DNA of 64,000 nt from an uncultured Paludibaculum sp. GTDB lineage: Bacteria > Acidobacteriota > Terriglobia > Bryobacterales > Bryobacteraceae. Shown here piece after piece: positions 53,261 to 61,730 of this stretch. The position numbers were made by a program, and so were the translations under genes. The stretch lies in contig NZ_OY762267.1 of the NCBI RefSeq assembly GCF_963665245.1, forward strand, positions 124,001-188,000, written 5' to 3'. The notes below the pieces were generated by a model. The model was not told where the DNA came from and did no database searches. It saw only the letters and a list, made by a program, of their open reading frames with translations. The stretch's first letter is position 1; the number at the start of each line of letters is the position of its first letter.

Positions 53261-54823
53261 ATGACGACTCGTTCGAGCGGATGGAATCGGCGCCAATGGC
53301 TGGCTACGGCCGCCGTTAGCGCCGCCGTGGCTTCCGAGGGAGAGGCCGAGGCTGCGCCCGCAACCAAGGGACTCTACGAATCCCTGGGGGTCCGGCCGTT
53401 CGTCAATGCACGCGGCACCTTCACGATCCTCACCGGGTCGCAATCGCTACCGGAAGTGAAACAGGCGATGATGGAGGCCTCACGCCACTACGTTCATCTT
53501 GACGAACTGATGGACGCCGCCGGCCGGCGCATTGCCGAGATCACGAAGGCCGACTGGGGGATCGTCACGGCCGGGTGCGCCGCGGCCATCACCCATGCGA
53601 CTTCAGCCTGCATCGCGGGCATGGATCCCGAGAAGATGCAGCGTCTGCCGAAGCTCGACGGGCTGAAGGACCAGGTGGTGATGCCGCGCTACTCGCGCAA
53701 CGAGTACGACCATGCGGCTCGGATGCTGGGCGTCACTATGGTGGAAGTGGAGACCGAGGAGCAACTGGAGGCAGCGCTGGGCCCACGCACGGCGATGGTG
53801 CTGATCCTCAGTTGTCCCGCCGCCGAGAAGGGTCCATTGGCGATTCCCAATGTCTGCCGGATCGCGCACGGCAAGAACGTGCCGGTGCTGGTGGATGCAG
53901 CGGCCGAGACCATGACAATTCCAAACATCCATCTCAACCACGGGGCGACGATGGTGGCTTACAGCGGCGGTAAGTGCATGCGCGGACCTCAGGCGGCGGG
54001 GCTGCTGCTGGGGCCGAAGGATCTGCTGCAGGCGGCGTGGCTGAACAGCGCTCCGCATCACGCGTTTGGCCGGTCGCTCAAGGTGGGCAAGGAAGAGATC
54101 ATGGGCATGATGGCCGCGCTGGAGGCCTGGGTACGACGCGATCATGATGCGGAGTGGAAGCAGTGGGAAGGCTGGCTTGCCGAGATCCAGCAAGCAGCCT
54201 GCCGCGTGGACGGGGTGACAGCGCAGATTCTGCAGCCCGAGGATCTGTCCAACCACGCTCCGCGACTGCGCCTGAGCTGGGATGCGGACAAAGTCGGCAT
54301 CACGGGCCAGGAGGTCGCCAAGGCTCTGGACAGCGGCGAGCCGCGCATTATCCTGGCTGGTTCGACCGGCGAGCGGCCGGCGCGCATGGCCAGTTCCGTG
54401 ACGGTGATGCCGTACATGATGAATCCGGGCGATGCATCCATCGTGGCAAAAGCGCTGCATGCGGCTTTGGCCCATCCACCCAAGGTGGCGCCCGCGCCGG
54501 CCGCAGAGGGTCCCGCCGCTCAGGTGGCTGGCCGCTGGCAGGTGGAGCTGCAGTTCGTGCGCGGCCAGGCGGCGCACGAGTTCACGCTGGAACAGGACGG
54601 CGGGCGACTGACAGGCCTCCACAAGACCATGTGGATGAGCAATCCGCTGCAGGGCGATGTGACGGGCGGATCGGTTCGGTTCCGCAGTTCCCATCGCTAT
54701 GAAGGCACGCATCTCCGTTACGAGTTTGAGGGCAAGCTGGAAGGCGACACCTTGCGCGGTGAAGTACACATGGGCGAATACGGCACGGCGCAGTGGACGG
54801 CCAGCCGGATCAAACCGGCCTAG
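53261..54823 (+). CDS. Tat-exported SelA-like PLP protein with C-terminal beta domain
   Basis: This 520-residue protein has a twin-arginine signal (NRRQWLATAAVSAAVAS, residues 9-25), so it is folded with cofactor in the cytoplasm and exported. Residues 40-405 resemble the SelA/D-glucosaminate-6-phosphate ammonia-lyase branch of fold-type I PLP enzymes: GCAAAITHATSACIAG, Asp212 in VLVDAAAE and the PLP Lys238 in YSGGKCMRGPQAAG. After a Pro/Ala linker (405-425), residues 425-520 form a separate all-beta domain with repeated GxLxGD-like turns (GRLTGLHK, GKLEGDTLRG), of unknown function. SelA-like enzymes are normally cytoplasmic, which makes the export signal notable. The ribosome site is GGGAGGTG before ATG 53261. 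Confidence 0.8.
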   Translation: MTTRSSGWNRRQWLATAAVSAAVASEGEAEAAPATKGLYESLGVRPFVNARGTFTILTGSQSLPEVKQAMMEASRHYVHLDELMDAAGRRIAEITKADWGIVTAGCAAAITHATSACIAGMDPEKMQRLPKLDGLKDQVVMPRYSRNEYDHAARMLGVTMVEVETEEQLEAALGPRTAMVLILSCPAAEKGPLAIPNVCRIAHGKNVPVLVDAAAETMTIPNIHLNHGATMVAYSGGKCMRGPQAAGLLLGPKDLLQAAWLNSAPHHAFGRSLKVGKEEIMGMMAALEAWVRRDHDAEWKQWEGWLAEIQQAACRVDGVTAQILQPEDLSNHAPRLRLSWDADKVGITGQEVAKALDSGEPRIILAGSTGERPARMASSVTVMPYMMNPGDASIVAKALHAALAHPPKVAPAPAAEGPAAQVAGRWQVELQFVRGQAAHEFTLEQDGGRLTGLHKTMWMSNPLQGDVTGGSVRFRSSHRYEGTHLRYEFEGKLEGDTLRGEVHMGEYGTAQWTASRIKPA

Positions 54824-54856
54824 GCGGCGCCGGACTTACGGCATTTCGGGCAAAAC

Positions 54857-57826
54857 ATGACGGCGATCCCGCGAGCCCCGATTCGACTATCCTCGATCGC
54901 CTTCCTGGTGGCCGGCCTGTGGGCGGCGCCGGCGGGCCGGGCGCTGTCTGAGTATCACAAACAAGTCTGGCAGGTGGAAGACGGGCTGCCACAGGGCAAC
55001 GTGAGGGCGATTTGCCAACGGCGCGGTGGCCCACTGCTGGTGGCTACGGGAGCAGGGCTCGTCACATTCGACGGCCTGCACTTTGCCTCAATGAAGGTCG
55101 ACGAGCGCGATGAGTTCGCCAACGAACCGGTGAACGCGGTGCTGGTGGCCCGAAGCGGCGACCTCTGGATTGGCACGGACGACCGCGGCGTCATTCACCG
55201 CAGCGGGGATCGCAGCGTGAATGTGAGCGAATCGGCGGGCCTGGCGCAGGAACGTGTGCGCTCGCTGTATGAGGACGAGAGTGGTGTAGTCTGGGCAGCC
55301 ACTCACACCGGGATCGAGAGAATCGTCAATGGGAAGGTGGAGTTCCTGGGCGCGTTGGGCGTAGTGCCGGGCGACGTCACGACGAACTTTGCTCCCGATG
55401 GCCGCGGGGGCATGCTGATCGTGACCTCGAAGGGGCTCTTTCAGTGGACCGCCGGCCGCGTGCGGCCAGTCCATCTACGAAATGCCGGCGGCGGTGCGAT
55501 CACAGCGATTTACCGGGACCGCGCAGGGCGCGTCTGGGCTGGAACACAGCGGGGCGCGCTGCAGTTGACCAGTCAGGGCAGCACATTCATCGACCAGCCG
55601 GTGCCTGGCGTGCACGGACCAGTTCACGTCATCCTGTCGGACCGAAGCGGGGACGTCTGGTTCGGAACCCGAGGCCATGGGCTTTGCCGGTTGTCGTCCG
55701 ATGGAATGGCGCACTGGACACATGCCGAGGGGCTGGGCGACGACATGATCCGTTCGCTGTATGAAGACAACGAGGGCAACCTCTGGGTTGGGATGCTGAG
55801 CGGTGGGCTGGGCCGATGGCGGCAGACGGCGCTGGTTCCCTTCGGTCTGCCGGAAGGCTTCCCGAACAGCCTGGCGTCGGCAGTGGCGGAGGATCGTGGG
55901 GGCGATTTGTGGCTGGGCACCTGGGGGGAGGGGCTGTTCCGGTTGAGGCACGGGCGATTGGAGCCCATCATGCTGCCGGGCGCACCTCGCCAGGCACAGA
56001 TCCGGGCACTGTGTGAAGACCCGCGCGGCGGCATCTGGATCGGCACCTGGTACGACGGTGTGTTCCACTTCGACGGGCAGAAGATGGTCCGGTATCTAAC
56101 GGGCACCGAATCGTACTCCAACGCCGTCAGCGCGCTGCTGGTTGATCGCTCGGGGAGCCTATGGGTGGGCACGTACATGGGGCTGTTGAAATATCAGCAC
56201 GGGGTGCCTGGTGCCGGCACGGCCGAGGTGCTGGTGCCCGGAAAGATGATCACTGCCTTGCGGGAGGCTCCGTCGGGCGACATCCTGGCGGGCACTTCCC
56301 AGGGTTTGTATGTCCTGCATCAGGGGTTCATGAGCCTGCTCACCCGCAAGGACGGGCTATCCCACGACACGGTGATTTCGCTCTCCGTCGATGGAATGGG
56401 GGCGATCTGGGTGGGCACGAAGGCGGGTGGAATCGACCGCCTGGCCGGAGGCCGGGTGACGCGACTACCTTCCGGAGCGGGACTGCCGAATCTGCCTGTG
56501 TATTCGGTGCTGGATGACGGCCATGGATTCCTGTGGCTGGCGTCGACGCGGGGCGTCTACATGGTGCCGCGATCGCAGCTCCACGAATTCAGCGAGGGCC
56601 GGCGGGCTAGCGTGGACAGCACGCGGTTGGCCCGGGGCGAGGGGATGCGCAGCAGCGAATGCGTGGGGAACTCGCAGCCGCCCGCCACGGTGACGCGCGA
56701 TGGGGCCCTGTGGTTCGCGACCGCACGAGGATTCGTTCACACCAGGGAACGGTCTCCGATTCACAGCCTGGAGCCGCCATTGCCACGCATCTCGCGAGTC
56801 GACATCGACCGGACGCCGCTGCCGGAAGGCAGGACTTACCGCGTGCCCGCCGGCAAGCTGGATATTCAGTTTCATTTCGATGCCATGCGCCTGTCGACTC
56901 CGGAACAACTGCAGTTCCGGTACAAACTGGAGGGGTACGACGCGGATTGGACGTCGACCCGCGCCCGGTTTGCGCTCTACCGGCGGCTGTCGCCGGGGCG
57001 GTATAGATTTCTGGTGGGCGCGCGGGACCCTGGAGGCGAGTGGGCACAGCACACAGCGGCGGCCGACGTGGAACAATTGCCGTTTCTATACCAACGCTGG
57101 TGGTTCCAGGGATTAGCCCTGGCCAGCCTCGCCGGCGTGCTGGCGTTGGTAGTTCGCTGGAGGGTCGCAGCCGCGCGCGCCCGCGTCGCGCTTGTACTGG
57201 ACGAGCGGAATCGCATCGCGCGGGAATGGCATGATACCCTGATGGCCGATTTTGCCGCCATTTCCTGGCAATTGGAGGCAACTCAAAACCGTCTGGCCGA
57301 TGCGCCCTCAGAAGCCGCGCAGGCTCTGGACCTGACGCAGAACATGGTGAAGCACTGCCAGGCCGAGGCTCGGCGCATCATTTGGGACCTGCGGGGCGGA
57401 CAGGAACCGGTGGGCCTGTTGTCGGAGGAACTGTCGAAGACACTCTGCACCATGGGCCCGCGGGTGGAGCGCGAAACGCATCTGGCGGTGGAGGGTGACG
57501 AGACGCCGCTGCCACCCATTTTCGTTCATCACCTGGTCTGCATCGGGCAGGAAGCCGTCAACAACGCGCTGAGGCATGCATCCCCACATCGGGTGAATAT
57601 CCAGGTGGCGTTCTTTTCCGATCACATCACGCTGGCCATTCAGGATGATGGAAAGGGGTTTGAACCGCCCCGGGCGCCGCAGGCTACGCCGGGCCACTTT
57701 GGATTGGCCGTGATGCATGAGCGAGCTCGCAAGATCGGCGCGAACCTCAAGATTGACTCCGCCCCCGGATCGGGGACAACCATCACCGTGGAAGTGGGCG
57801 CTCCGGTGGCCAGGCCAACAACATGA
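54857..57826 (+). CDS. Propeller-type (Reg_prop/Y_Y_Y) sensor histidine kinase
   Basis: This 989-residue membrane kinase senses outside and phosphorylates the next gene product. It has a signal-like hydrophobic N-terminus (residues 11-30). Two-component propeller repeats occupy about 35-640 (repeated LWxGT blades such as GDLWIGTDDRG, GVVWAATHTG). The Y_Y_Y domain spans about 645-740. One transmembrane segment (748-768) follows. HisKA_3 is ERNRIAREWHDTL with His792, and the HATPase has EAVNNALRHA with Asn903 and DDGKGF near 930. In Bacteroidetes and acidobacteria such sensors respond to glycans or their oligomers. It overlaps its response regulator by four bases. Confidence 0.92.
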   Translation: MTAIPRAPIRLSSIAFLVAGLWAAPAGRALSEYHKQVWQVEDGLPQGNVRAICQRRGGPLLVATGAGLVTFDGLHFASMKVDERDEFANEPVNAVLVARSGDLWIGTDDRGVIHRSGDRSVNVSESAGLAQERVRSLYEDESGVVWAATHTGIERIVNGKVEFLGALGVVPGDVTTNFAPDGRGGMLIVTSKGLFQWTAGRVRPVHLRNAGGGAITAIYRDRAGRVWAGTQRGALQLTSQGSTFIDQPVPGVHGPVHVILSDRSGDVWFGTRGHGLCRLSSDGMAHWTHAEGLGDDMIRSLYEDNEGNLWVGMLSGGLGRWRQTALVPFGLPEGFPNSLASAVAEDRGGDLWLGTWGEGLFRLRHGRLEPIMLPGAPRQAQIRALCEDPRGGIWIGTWYDGVFHFDGQKMVRYLTGTESYSNAVSALLVDRSGSLWVGTYMGLLKYQHGVPGAGTAEVLVPGKMITALREAPSGDILAGTSQGLYVLHQGFMSLLTRKDGLSHDTVISLSVDGMGAIWVGTKAGGIDRLAGGRVTRLPSGAGLPNLPVYSVLDDGHGFLWLASTRGVYMVPRSQLHEFSEGRRASVDSTRLARGEGMRSSECVGNSQPPATVTRDGALWFATARGFVHTRERSPIHSLEPPLPRISRVDIDRTPLPEGRTYRVPAGKLDIQFHFDAMRLSTPEQLQFRYKLEGYDADWTSTRARFALYRRLSPGRYRFLVGARDPGGEWAQHTAAADVEQLPFLYQRWWFQGLALASLAGVLALVVRWRVAAARARVALVLDERNRIAREWHDTLMADFAAISWQLEATQNRLADAPSEAAQALDLTQNMVKHCQAEARRIIWDLRGGQEPVGLLSEELSKTLCTMGPRVERETHLAVEGDETPLPPIFVHHLVCIGQEAVNNALRHASPHRVNIQVAFFSDHITLAIQDDGKGFEPPRAPQATPGHFGLAVMHERARKIGANLKIDSAPGSGTTITVEVGAPVARPTT

Positions 57827-58452
57827 CGAATCGCACAGTGAGAGTCCTCATCGTGGAGGACCATTTTCTGGCACGTATGGCTTTGCGTTCGGTATTGAGC
57901 GGCCGCTATGAGGTCACGATCGCAGGCGAAGCCGAGAGCGGCGAAGAGGCGCTGGACATGTACGGCAGTCTTCTGCCGGATGTCACACTGATGGACTTGC
58001 GACTGCCGGGCATGAGCGGCGTGGACACGATTGCGGCCATCCGCGGGCGGTATAGGGACGCGCGCATTGTCGTGCTGACCAACTACGAAGGCAGCGAGGA
58101 CGTCTTCCGAGCGCTGCGCAACGGGGCCATGGCGTACCTGACGAAGGACGCCAGCGGCGAGCATGTCCTCAACGCGATTCTCACCGTACACAATGGAGCT
58201 CGCTATCTGCCACGGGCGGTCCGCGATCGCCTGTCGGAACGTATTCCGGCAGCGGAACTCACGCCGCGCGAGCACCAGGTTCTGTCGCTCATCACGCGCG
58301 GGCTCAGCAACCGGGACATCGCCTCGGAGTTGCTGATTGCCGAAAAGACGGTGCGTATTCACGTCAGCAGCGTGCTGGACAAATTGAATGCGCGCGACAG
58401 GACGCAGGCCGCCATCTACGCGATTCAGCGCGGCATTGTTCATCTCCCCTAA
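57823..58452 (+). CDS. NarL/LuxR-type response regulator
   Basis: This 209-residue DNA-binding protein is the partner of the propeller kinase. The receiver has LIVEDHFLA, the phospho-acceptor Asp in TLMDLRLPGMSG and the Lys in YLTKDASG. The C-terminal helix-turn-helix (LTPREHQVLSLITRGLSNRDIA, shortened at the limit) ends in VRIHVSSVLDKL. It starts by ATGA overlap. It may bind the palindromes TAGGGC-N4-GTCCTA found upstream of the neighbouring PLP gene and the TonB receptor. Confidence 0.92.
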   Translation: MTNRTVRVLIVEDHFLARMALRSVLSGRYEVTIAGEAESGEEALDMYGSLLPDVTLMDLRLPGMSGVDTIAAIRGRYRDARIVVLTNYEGSEDVFRALRNGAMAYLTKDASGEHVLNAILTVHNGARYLPRAVRDRLSERIPAAELTPREHQVLSLITRGLSNRDIASELLIAEKTVRIHVSSVLDKLNARDRTQAAIYAIQRGIVHLP

Positions 58453-58473
58453 GCCGCCTTCTGTTCGCCTGTC

Positions 58474-58491
58474 CTAGGGCTCATGTCCTAG
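58474..58491. promoter_or_regulatory. Operator-like palindrome CTAGGGC-N4-GTCCTAG
   Basis: It has the same arms as the site at 53192-53209 (TAGGGC-N4-GTCCTA, with identical asymmetry). It lies between the response regulator stop and the receptor start, 22 bp before ATG 58514. TGTCCTAG is also repeated directly at 58470-58477 and 58484-58491, 14 bp apart. Confidence 0.5.
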
Positions 58492-58513
58492 ACTCAGACC
58501 GGGCAATGGTCTG

Positions 58514-61500
58514 ATGACAGCGAAGAAGATTCGTCGTTCACTGTTACATCAAAGGGGATTTACAGTGGTAACACGATTCAGCATCATCGCTCTATTCAGC
58601 GCTATTTGCGTCCCCGCATGGGCGCAACTGGCCACGACGACATCGCTGGTGGGCAATGTAATCGATACGTCCGGGGCGGCGGTGCCTGGCACGACGATCA
58701 CCGCGGTCAACGCCGATACGAAGGACACTTATTCGGCGACCACGAATAACGAGGGATTCTACCGGATCGAATTCGTGAAGATCGGGTCGTACATGATCAC
58801 GGCAAAGCACGACGGGTTTGCGGTGATGAGAACCGCCGGGGTGGTGGTCCAAAGCAATCAGACCGTACGGACGGATTTCTCTCTGGCGGTGGGCCAGGTG
58901 ACGGAGCAGGTGGATGTCATGGCCACCACGCCGCCCATTGCGACAGACGATTCCAGCCGGAGGGAAGTGATTGCACAACGATCCATCGCGGAGTTGCCGC
59001 TGAATGGGCGCGACCCGTTGCAGCTTGCCATCACGACGCCCGGCGTGATTCAGGGTTTGAAGGGCACGAAGGACACTCCCCCTGGAGAGGCCTTCATCGG
59101 CGCCGGAACCCGGGAGATTCAGAACAGCATCTCGCTGGATGGAATTTCGGTGGTGAACAACCTCATCACCATCACGCCGTTCCACCCGTCGCCCGATTCG
59201 ATCCAGGAGTTGGAAGTGCAGACGGGCACATACTCGGCCCAGTATGGCGCATACCTGGGCGCCCACCTGAACCTCATTACCAAGGGAGGCACCAACTCGC
59301 TGCACGGCGCGGTCTTCGAGTTCCTGAGAAACGACAAGCTGGATGCGCGGAACTATTTCCTGCCGGCGACCTCCAGAAAGACCCCGCTGCGCCAGAATCA
59401 GTTCGGCTTCGAGGTGGATGGGCCTGTCTATCTGCCTAAGCTTTATGACGGGCGGAACCGGACATTCTTCATGGCCGACTATGAGGCGCTTCGCAACACG
59501 ATGAGTTCTTCGGCGCTGGACAGCGTTCTGACGGCCAAGATGCGCCAGGGTGACTTCTCGGAGATCTCCACGCAGTTGGTTGATCCTCTGAACAACAAGG
59601 CGCCCTTTGCCGGCAACCTGATCCCGTCCAGCCGGCTTGCTCCGCAGGCGCAGAAGGTGCTGGCCTATATGCCGGCCGCCAATCGCGCGGGAACCGCTCA
59701 AAACCTGGCCGCGAGCTTTCCGAACCTCGACCGCTTCAACCAGAACATCGACCGAGTGGACCACAATCTGAGCAACTCGGCGCGGCTCTATTTCCGCTAT
59801 GCGCAGCAGCTCGAGGACATCTTCACGGGAAACATCAATCCCAGCGCGGCGACCACTATCCCTGTGACTCTGCGCAATTGGGTGACCGCTTACACGCAGG
59901 TGTTGGGCCCGCGCATGGTCAACGATTTCCGCATGGGCCGCATGAGCATGTCCACCAACTCGCTGAACTACTGGTATGTAAATGGCCTGACATCGGCGGG
60001 CAGCGACCTGGGGATTCCCGGATTCGACGGCGACGTCAAATACAACAATCCAGGGATCCCGAACTTCACGATTGGTGGGTTCATGGGCCTGGGCAATGGA
60101 GCCACCAACTGGTTTCAGAACGACAAGACGTGGCAGTTCACGGATTCGTTCACCTACACGCGCGGCCGCCATACGATCATTGCGGGCCTGGAGTTCCGCA
60201 AACTGATCACCGGACGGTCGGCGGTGAACACGGCCAATGGAGTATTCACTTTCGACGGCTCGATGACGGGTTACGGCGCGGCCGACTTCGTTCTGGGCCT
60301 GCCGATCAACGACACGACGCCCGGTCCGGAGATCTACAACTCCGTGGCGGCGTGGCGCGATGGTTTCTACGTGGTGGACAACTGGCAAGCCTCCAAGCGG
60401 CTCACGCTGAATCTGGGTTTCCGCTATGAGTTGCCCACGGTCCCCTACACGGAGAACGGCTACGCCATCATCATGAACCAGGAGCGCACCGGCACGCTGC
60501 CCGCCAACCCGCCCCAACCCGGGATGAAGCTCACCGGGCCTTATCACAAGGCTCTGGCCCCTCGCGTCGGCTTCGCTTATCGACTGACCAACAGCACGGT
60601 GCTGCGCGGCGGCGTCGGGATCTACTACAACCCGAACCAGATGAACACGTTCACGTTCCTGAGCAACAACCCGCCATTCAGCATCGTCACCACCTACAAC
60701 GCCTCGGCGGGGATCCCTTCGCTCTCGCTGGCGAGCCCGGCTCCCAGCGGCAACGTGTCCAAACCGGGCATTCCCAATATCATCTCCCCGAACTGGGACC
60801 TACCTCCGGCGAGCATGAATCAATGGAGCTTTGACGTGCAACAGGGGCTGTGGAAGAACGCGGCGCTGGAGATCGGGTACCTGGGCTCGCATACGCTGCA
60901 CCTGGACCGGAGTTACTTCATCAATACGCCATTGCCCGGCCCGGGCTCCATTGCGCTGCGGCGGCCAAATCAGAACTACGCGAGCATTCGAATCATCCAG
61001 AACGACGAGATCGCAAACTACGAAGGTCTCAGCGCGACGCTGCGCCAGCGCCTCGTCCACGGGTTGACGCTGTTGAGCTCCTACACCTGGTCGCATGCCC
61101 TGGACGTCACCACCGACTCCAATGGAGGCGGCGCTCCGATGAACCCGTTCAGTTGGAGGTCCGACTATGGGAACTCGAACTGGGACCTCCGCCACCGATT
61201 CATCTCCAGCTTCACCTACGACGTGCCGTTCCTGAAGAGCTCGGCCAACGGCCTGGTACGCAACACCTTGGGCGGCTGGCAGACCAACGGCATTCTCACG
61301 CTGCAGGGCGGAATGCCCTACAACGTCACGATCTCGGGCGACGTCGCAAATACCGGCGCGGGTAATCAGCGGCCGAATCTACTATCGACGCCGAGCGCCA
61401 ACTGCGGAGGCGGCCATCTGGTCAATTGCATCAATCCGGCGGCCTTCGCGCTGCCGAGTGCCTATACCTACGGGAACGCCGGGCGGAATCTGCTGCGCGG

Positions 61501-61723
61501 GCCGGGCATTGCCTTGCTGGATTTCTCCCTGTTCAAGAACATCAGCCTTTACGAAAGGCTCCGTCTACAGTTCCGCGCGGAGTTCTTCAACCTGATGAAC
61601 ACGCCAACGTTCCGCAATCCGAGTTCGACGTTGAACTTCAACAACACAGCGAGTTTCGGGAACATCAGTTCGACGGCACGGGACAACCGCCAGATCCAGT
61701 TCGGATTGAAGCTGCTGTTCTGA
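58514..61723 (+). CDS. TonB-dependent receptor, Oar-like, with carboxypeptidase-regulatory domain
   Basis: This outer-membrane protein (1069 residues from ATG 58514, or 1052 from GTG 58565) has a signal peptide ending ICVPAWAQ. GTG 58565 has a much better ribosome site (AAAGGGGA, 58551-58558), so it may be the true start; the ATG only adds a basic leader. A CarboxypepD_reg-like domain follows (GNVIDTSGAAVPGTTITAVN, shortened), then the plug (LPLNGRDPLQLAITTPGV), then a large barrel to the end RQIQFGLKLLF with the C-terminal aromatic. Oar-like receptors import or export larger molecules, often glycan or peptide. The adjacent regulator pair and operator suggest it is inducible. Confidence 0.92.
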   Translation: MTAKKIRRSLLHQRGFTVVTRFSIIALFSAICVPAWAQLATTTSLVGNVIDTSGAAVPGTTITAVNADTKDTYSATTNNEGFYRIEFVKIGSYMITAKHDGFAVMRTAGVVVQSNQTVRTDFSLAVGQVTEQVDVMATTPPIATDDSSRREVIAQRSIAELPLNGRDPLQLAITTPGVIQGLKGTKDTPPGEAFIGAGTREIQNSISLDGISVVNNLITITPFHPSPDSIQELEVQTGTYSAQYGAYLGAHLNLITKGGTNSLHGAVFEFLRNDKLDARNYFLPATSRKTPLRQNQFGFEVDGPVYLPKLYDGRNRTFFMADYEALRNTMSSSALDSVLTAKMRQGDFSEISTQLVDPLNNKAPFAGNLIPSSRLAPQAQKVLAYMPAANRAGTAQNLAASFPNLDRFNQNIDRVDHNLSNSARLYFRYAQQLEDIFTGNINPSAATTIPVTLRNWVTAYTQVLGPRMVNDFRMGRMSMSTNSLNYWYVNGLTSAGSDLGIPGFDGDVKYNNPGIPNFTIGGFMGLGNGATNWFQNDKTWQFTDSFTYTRGRHTIIAGLEFRKLITGRSAVNTANGVFTFDGSMTGYGAADFVLGLPINDTTPGPEIYNSVAAWRDGFYVVDNWQASKRLTLNLGFRYELPTVPYTENGYAIIMNQERTGTLPANPPQPGMKLTGPYHKALAPRVGFAYRLTNSTVLRGGVGIYYNPNQMNTFTFLSNNPPFSIVTTYNASAGIPSLSLASPAPSGNVSKPGIPNIISPNWDLPPASMNQWSFDVQQGLWKNAALEIGYLGSHTLHLDRSYFINTPLPGPGSIALRRPNQNYASIRIIQNDEIANYEGLSATLRQRLVHGLTLLSSYTWSHALDVTTDSNGGGAPMNPFSWRSDYGNSNWDLRHRFISSFTYDVPFLKSSANGLVRNTLGGWQTNGILTLQGGMPYNVTISGDVANTGAGNQRPNLLSTPSANCGGGHLVNCINPAAFALPSAYTYGNAGRNLLRGPGIALLDFSLFKNISLYERLRLQFRAEFFNLMNTPTFRNPSSTLNFNNTASFGNISSTARDNRQIQFGLKLLF

Positions 61724-61730
61724 CGCCGTG

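Noticed and set aside
58592..60547. A 651-codon minus-strand open frame opposite the TonB receptor
   Set aside because: The plus strand encodes a full receptor with signal, plug and C-terminal aromatic; the antisense product is Arg/His/Val-rich with no domain.
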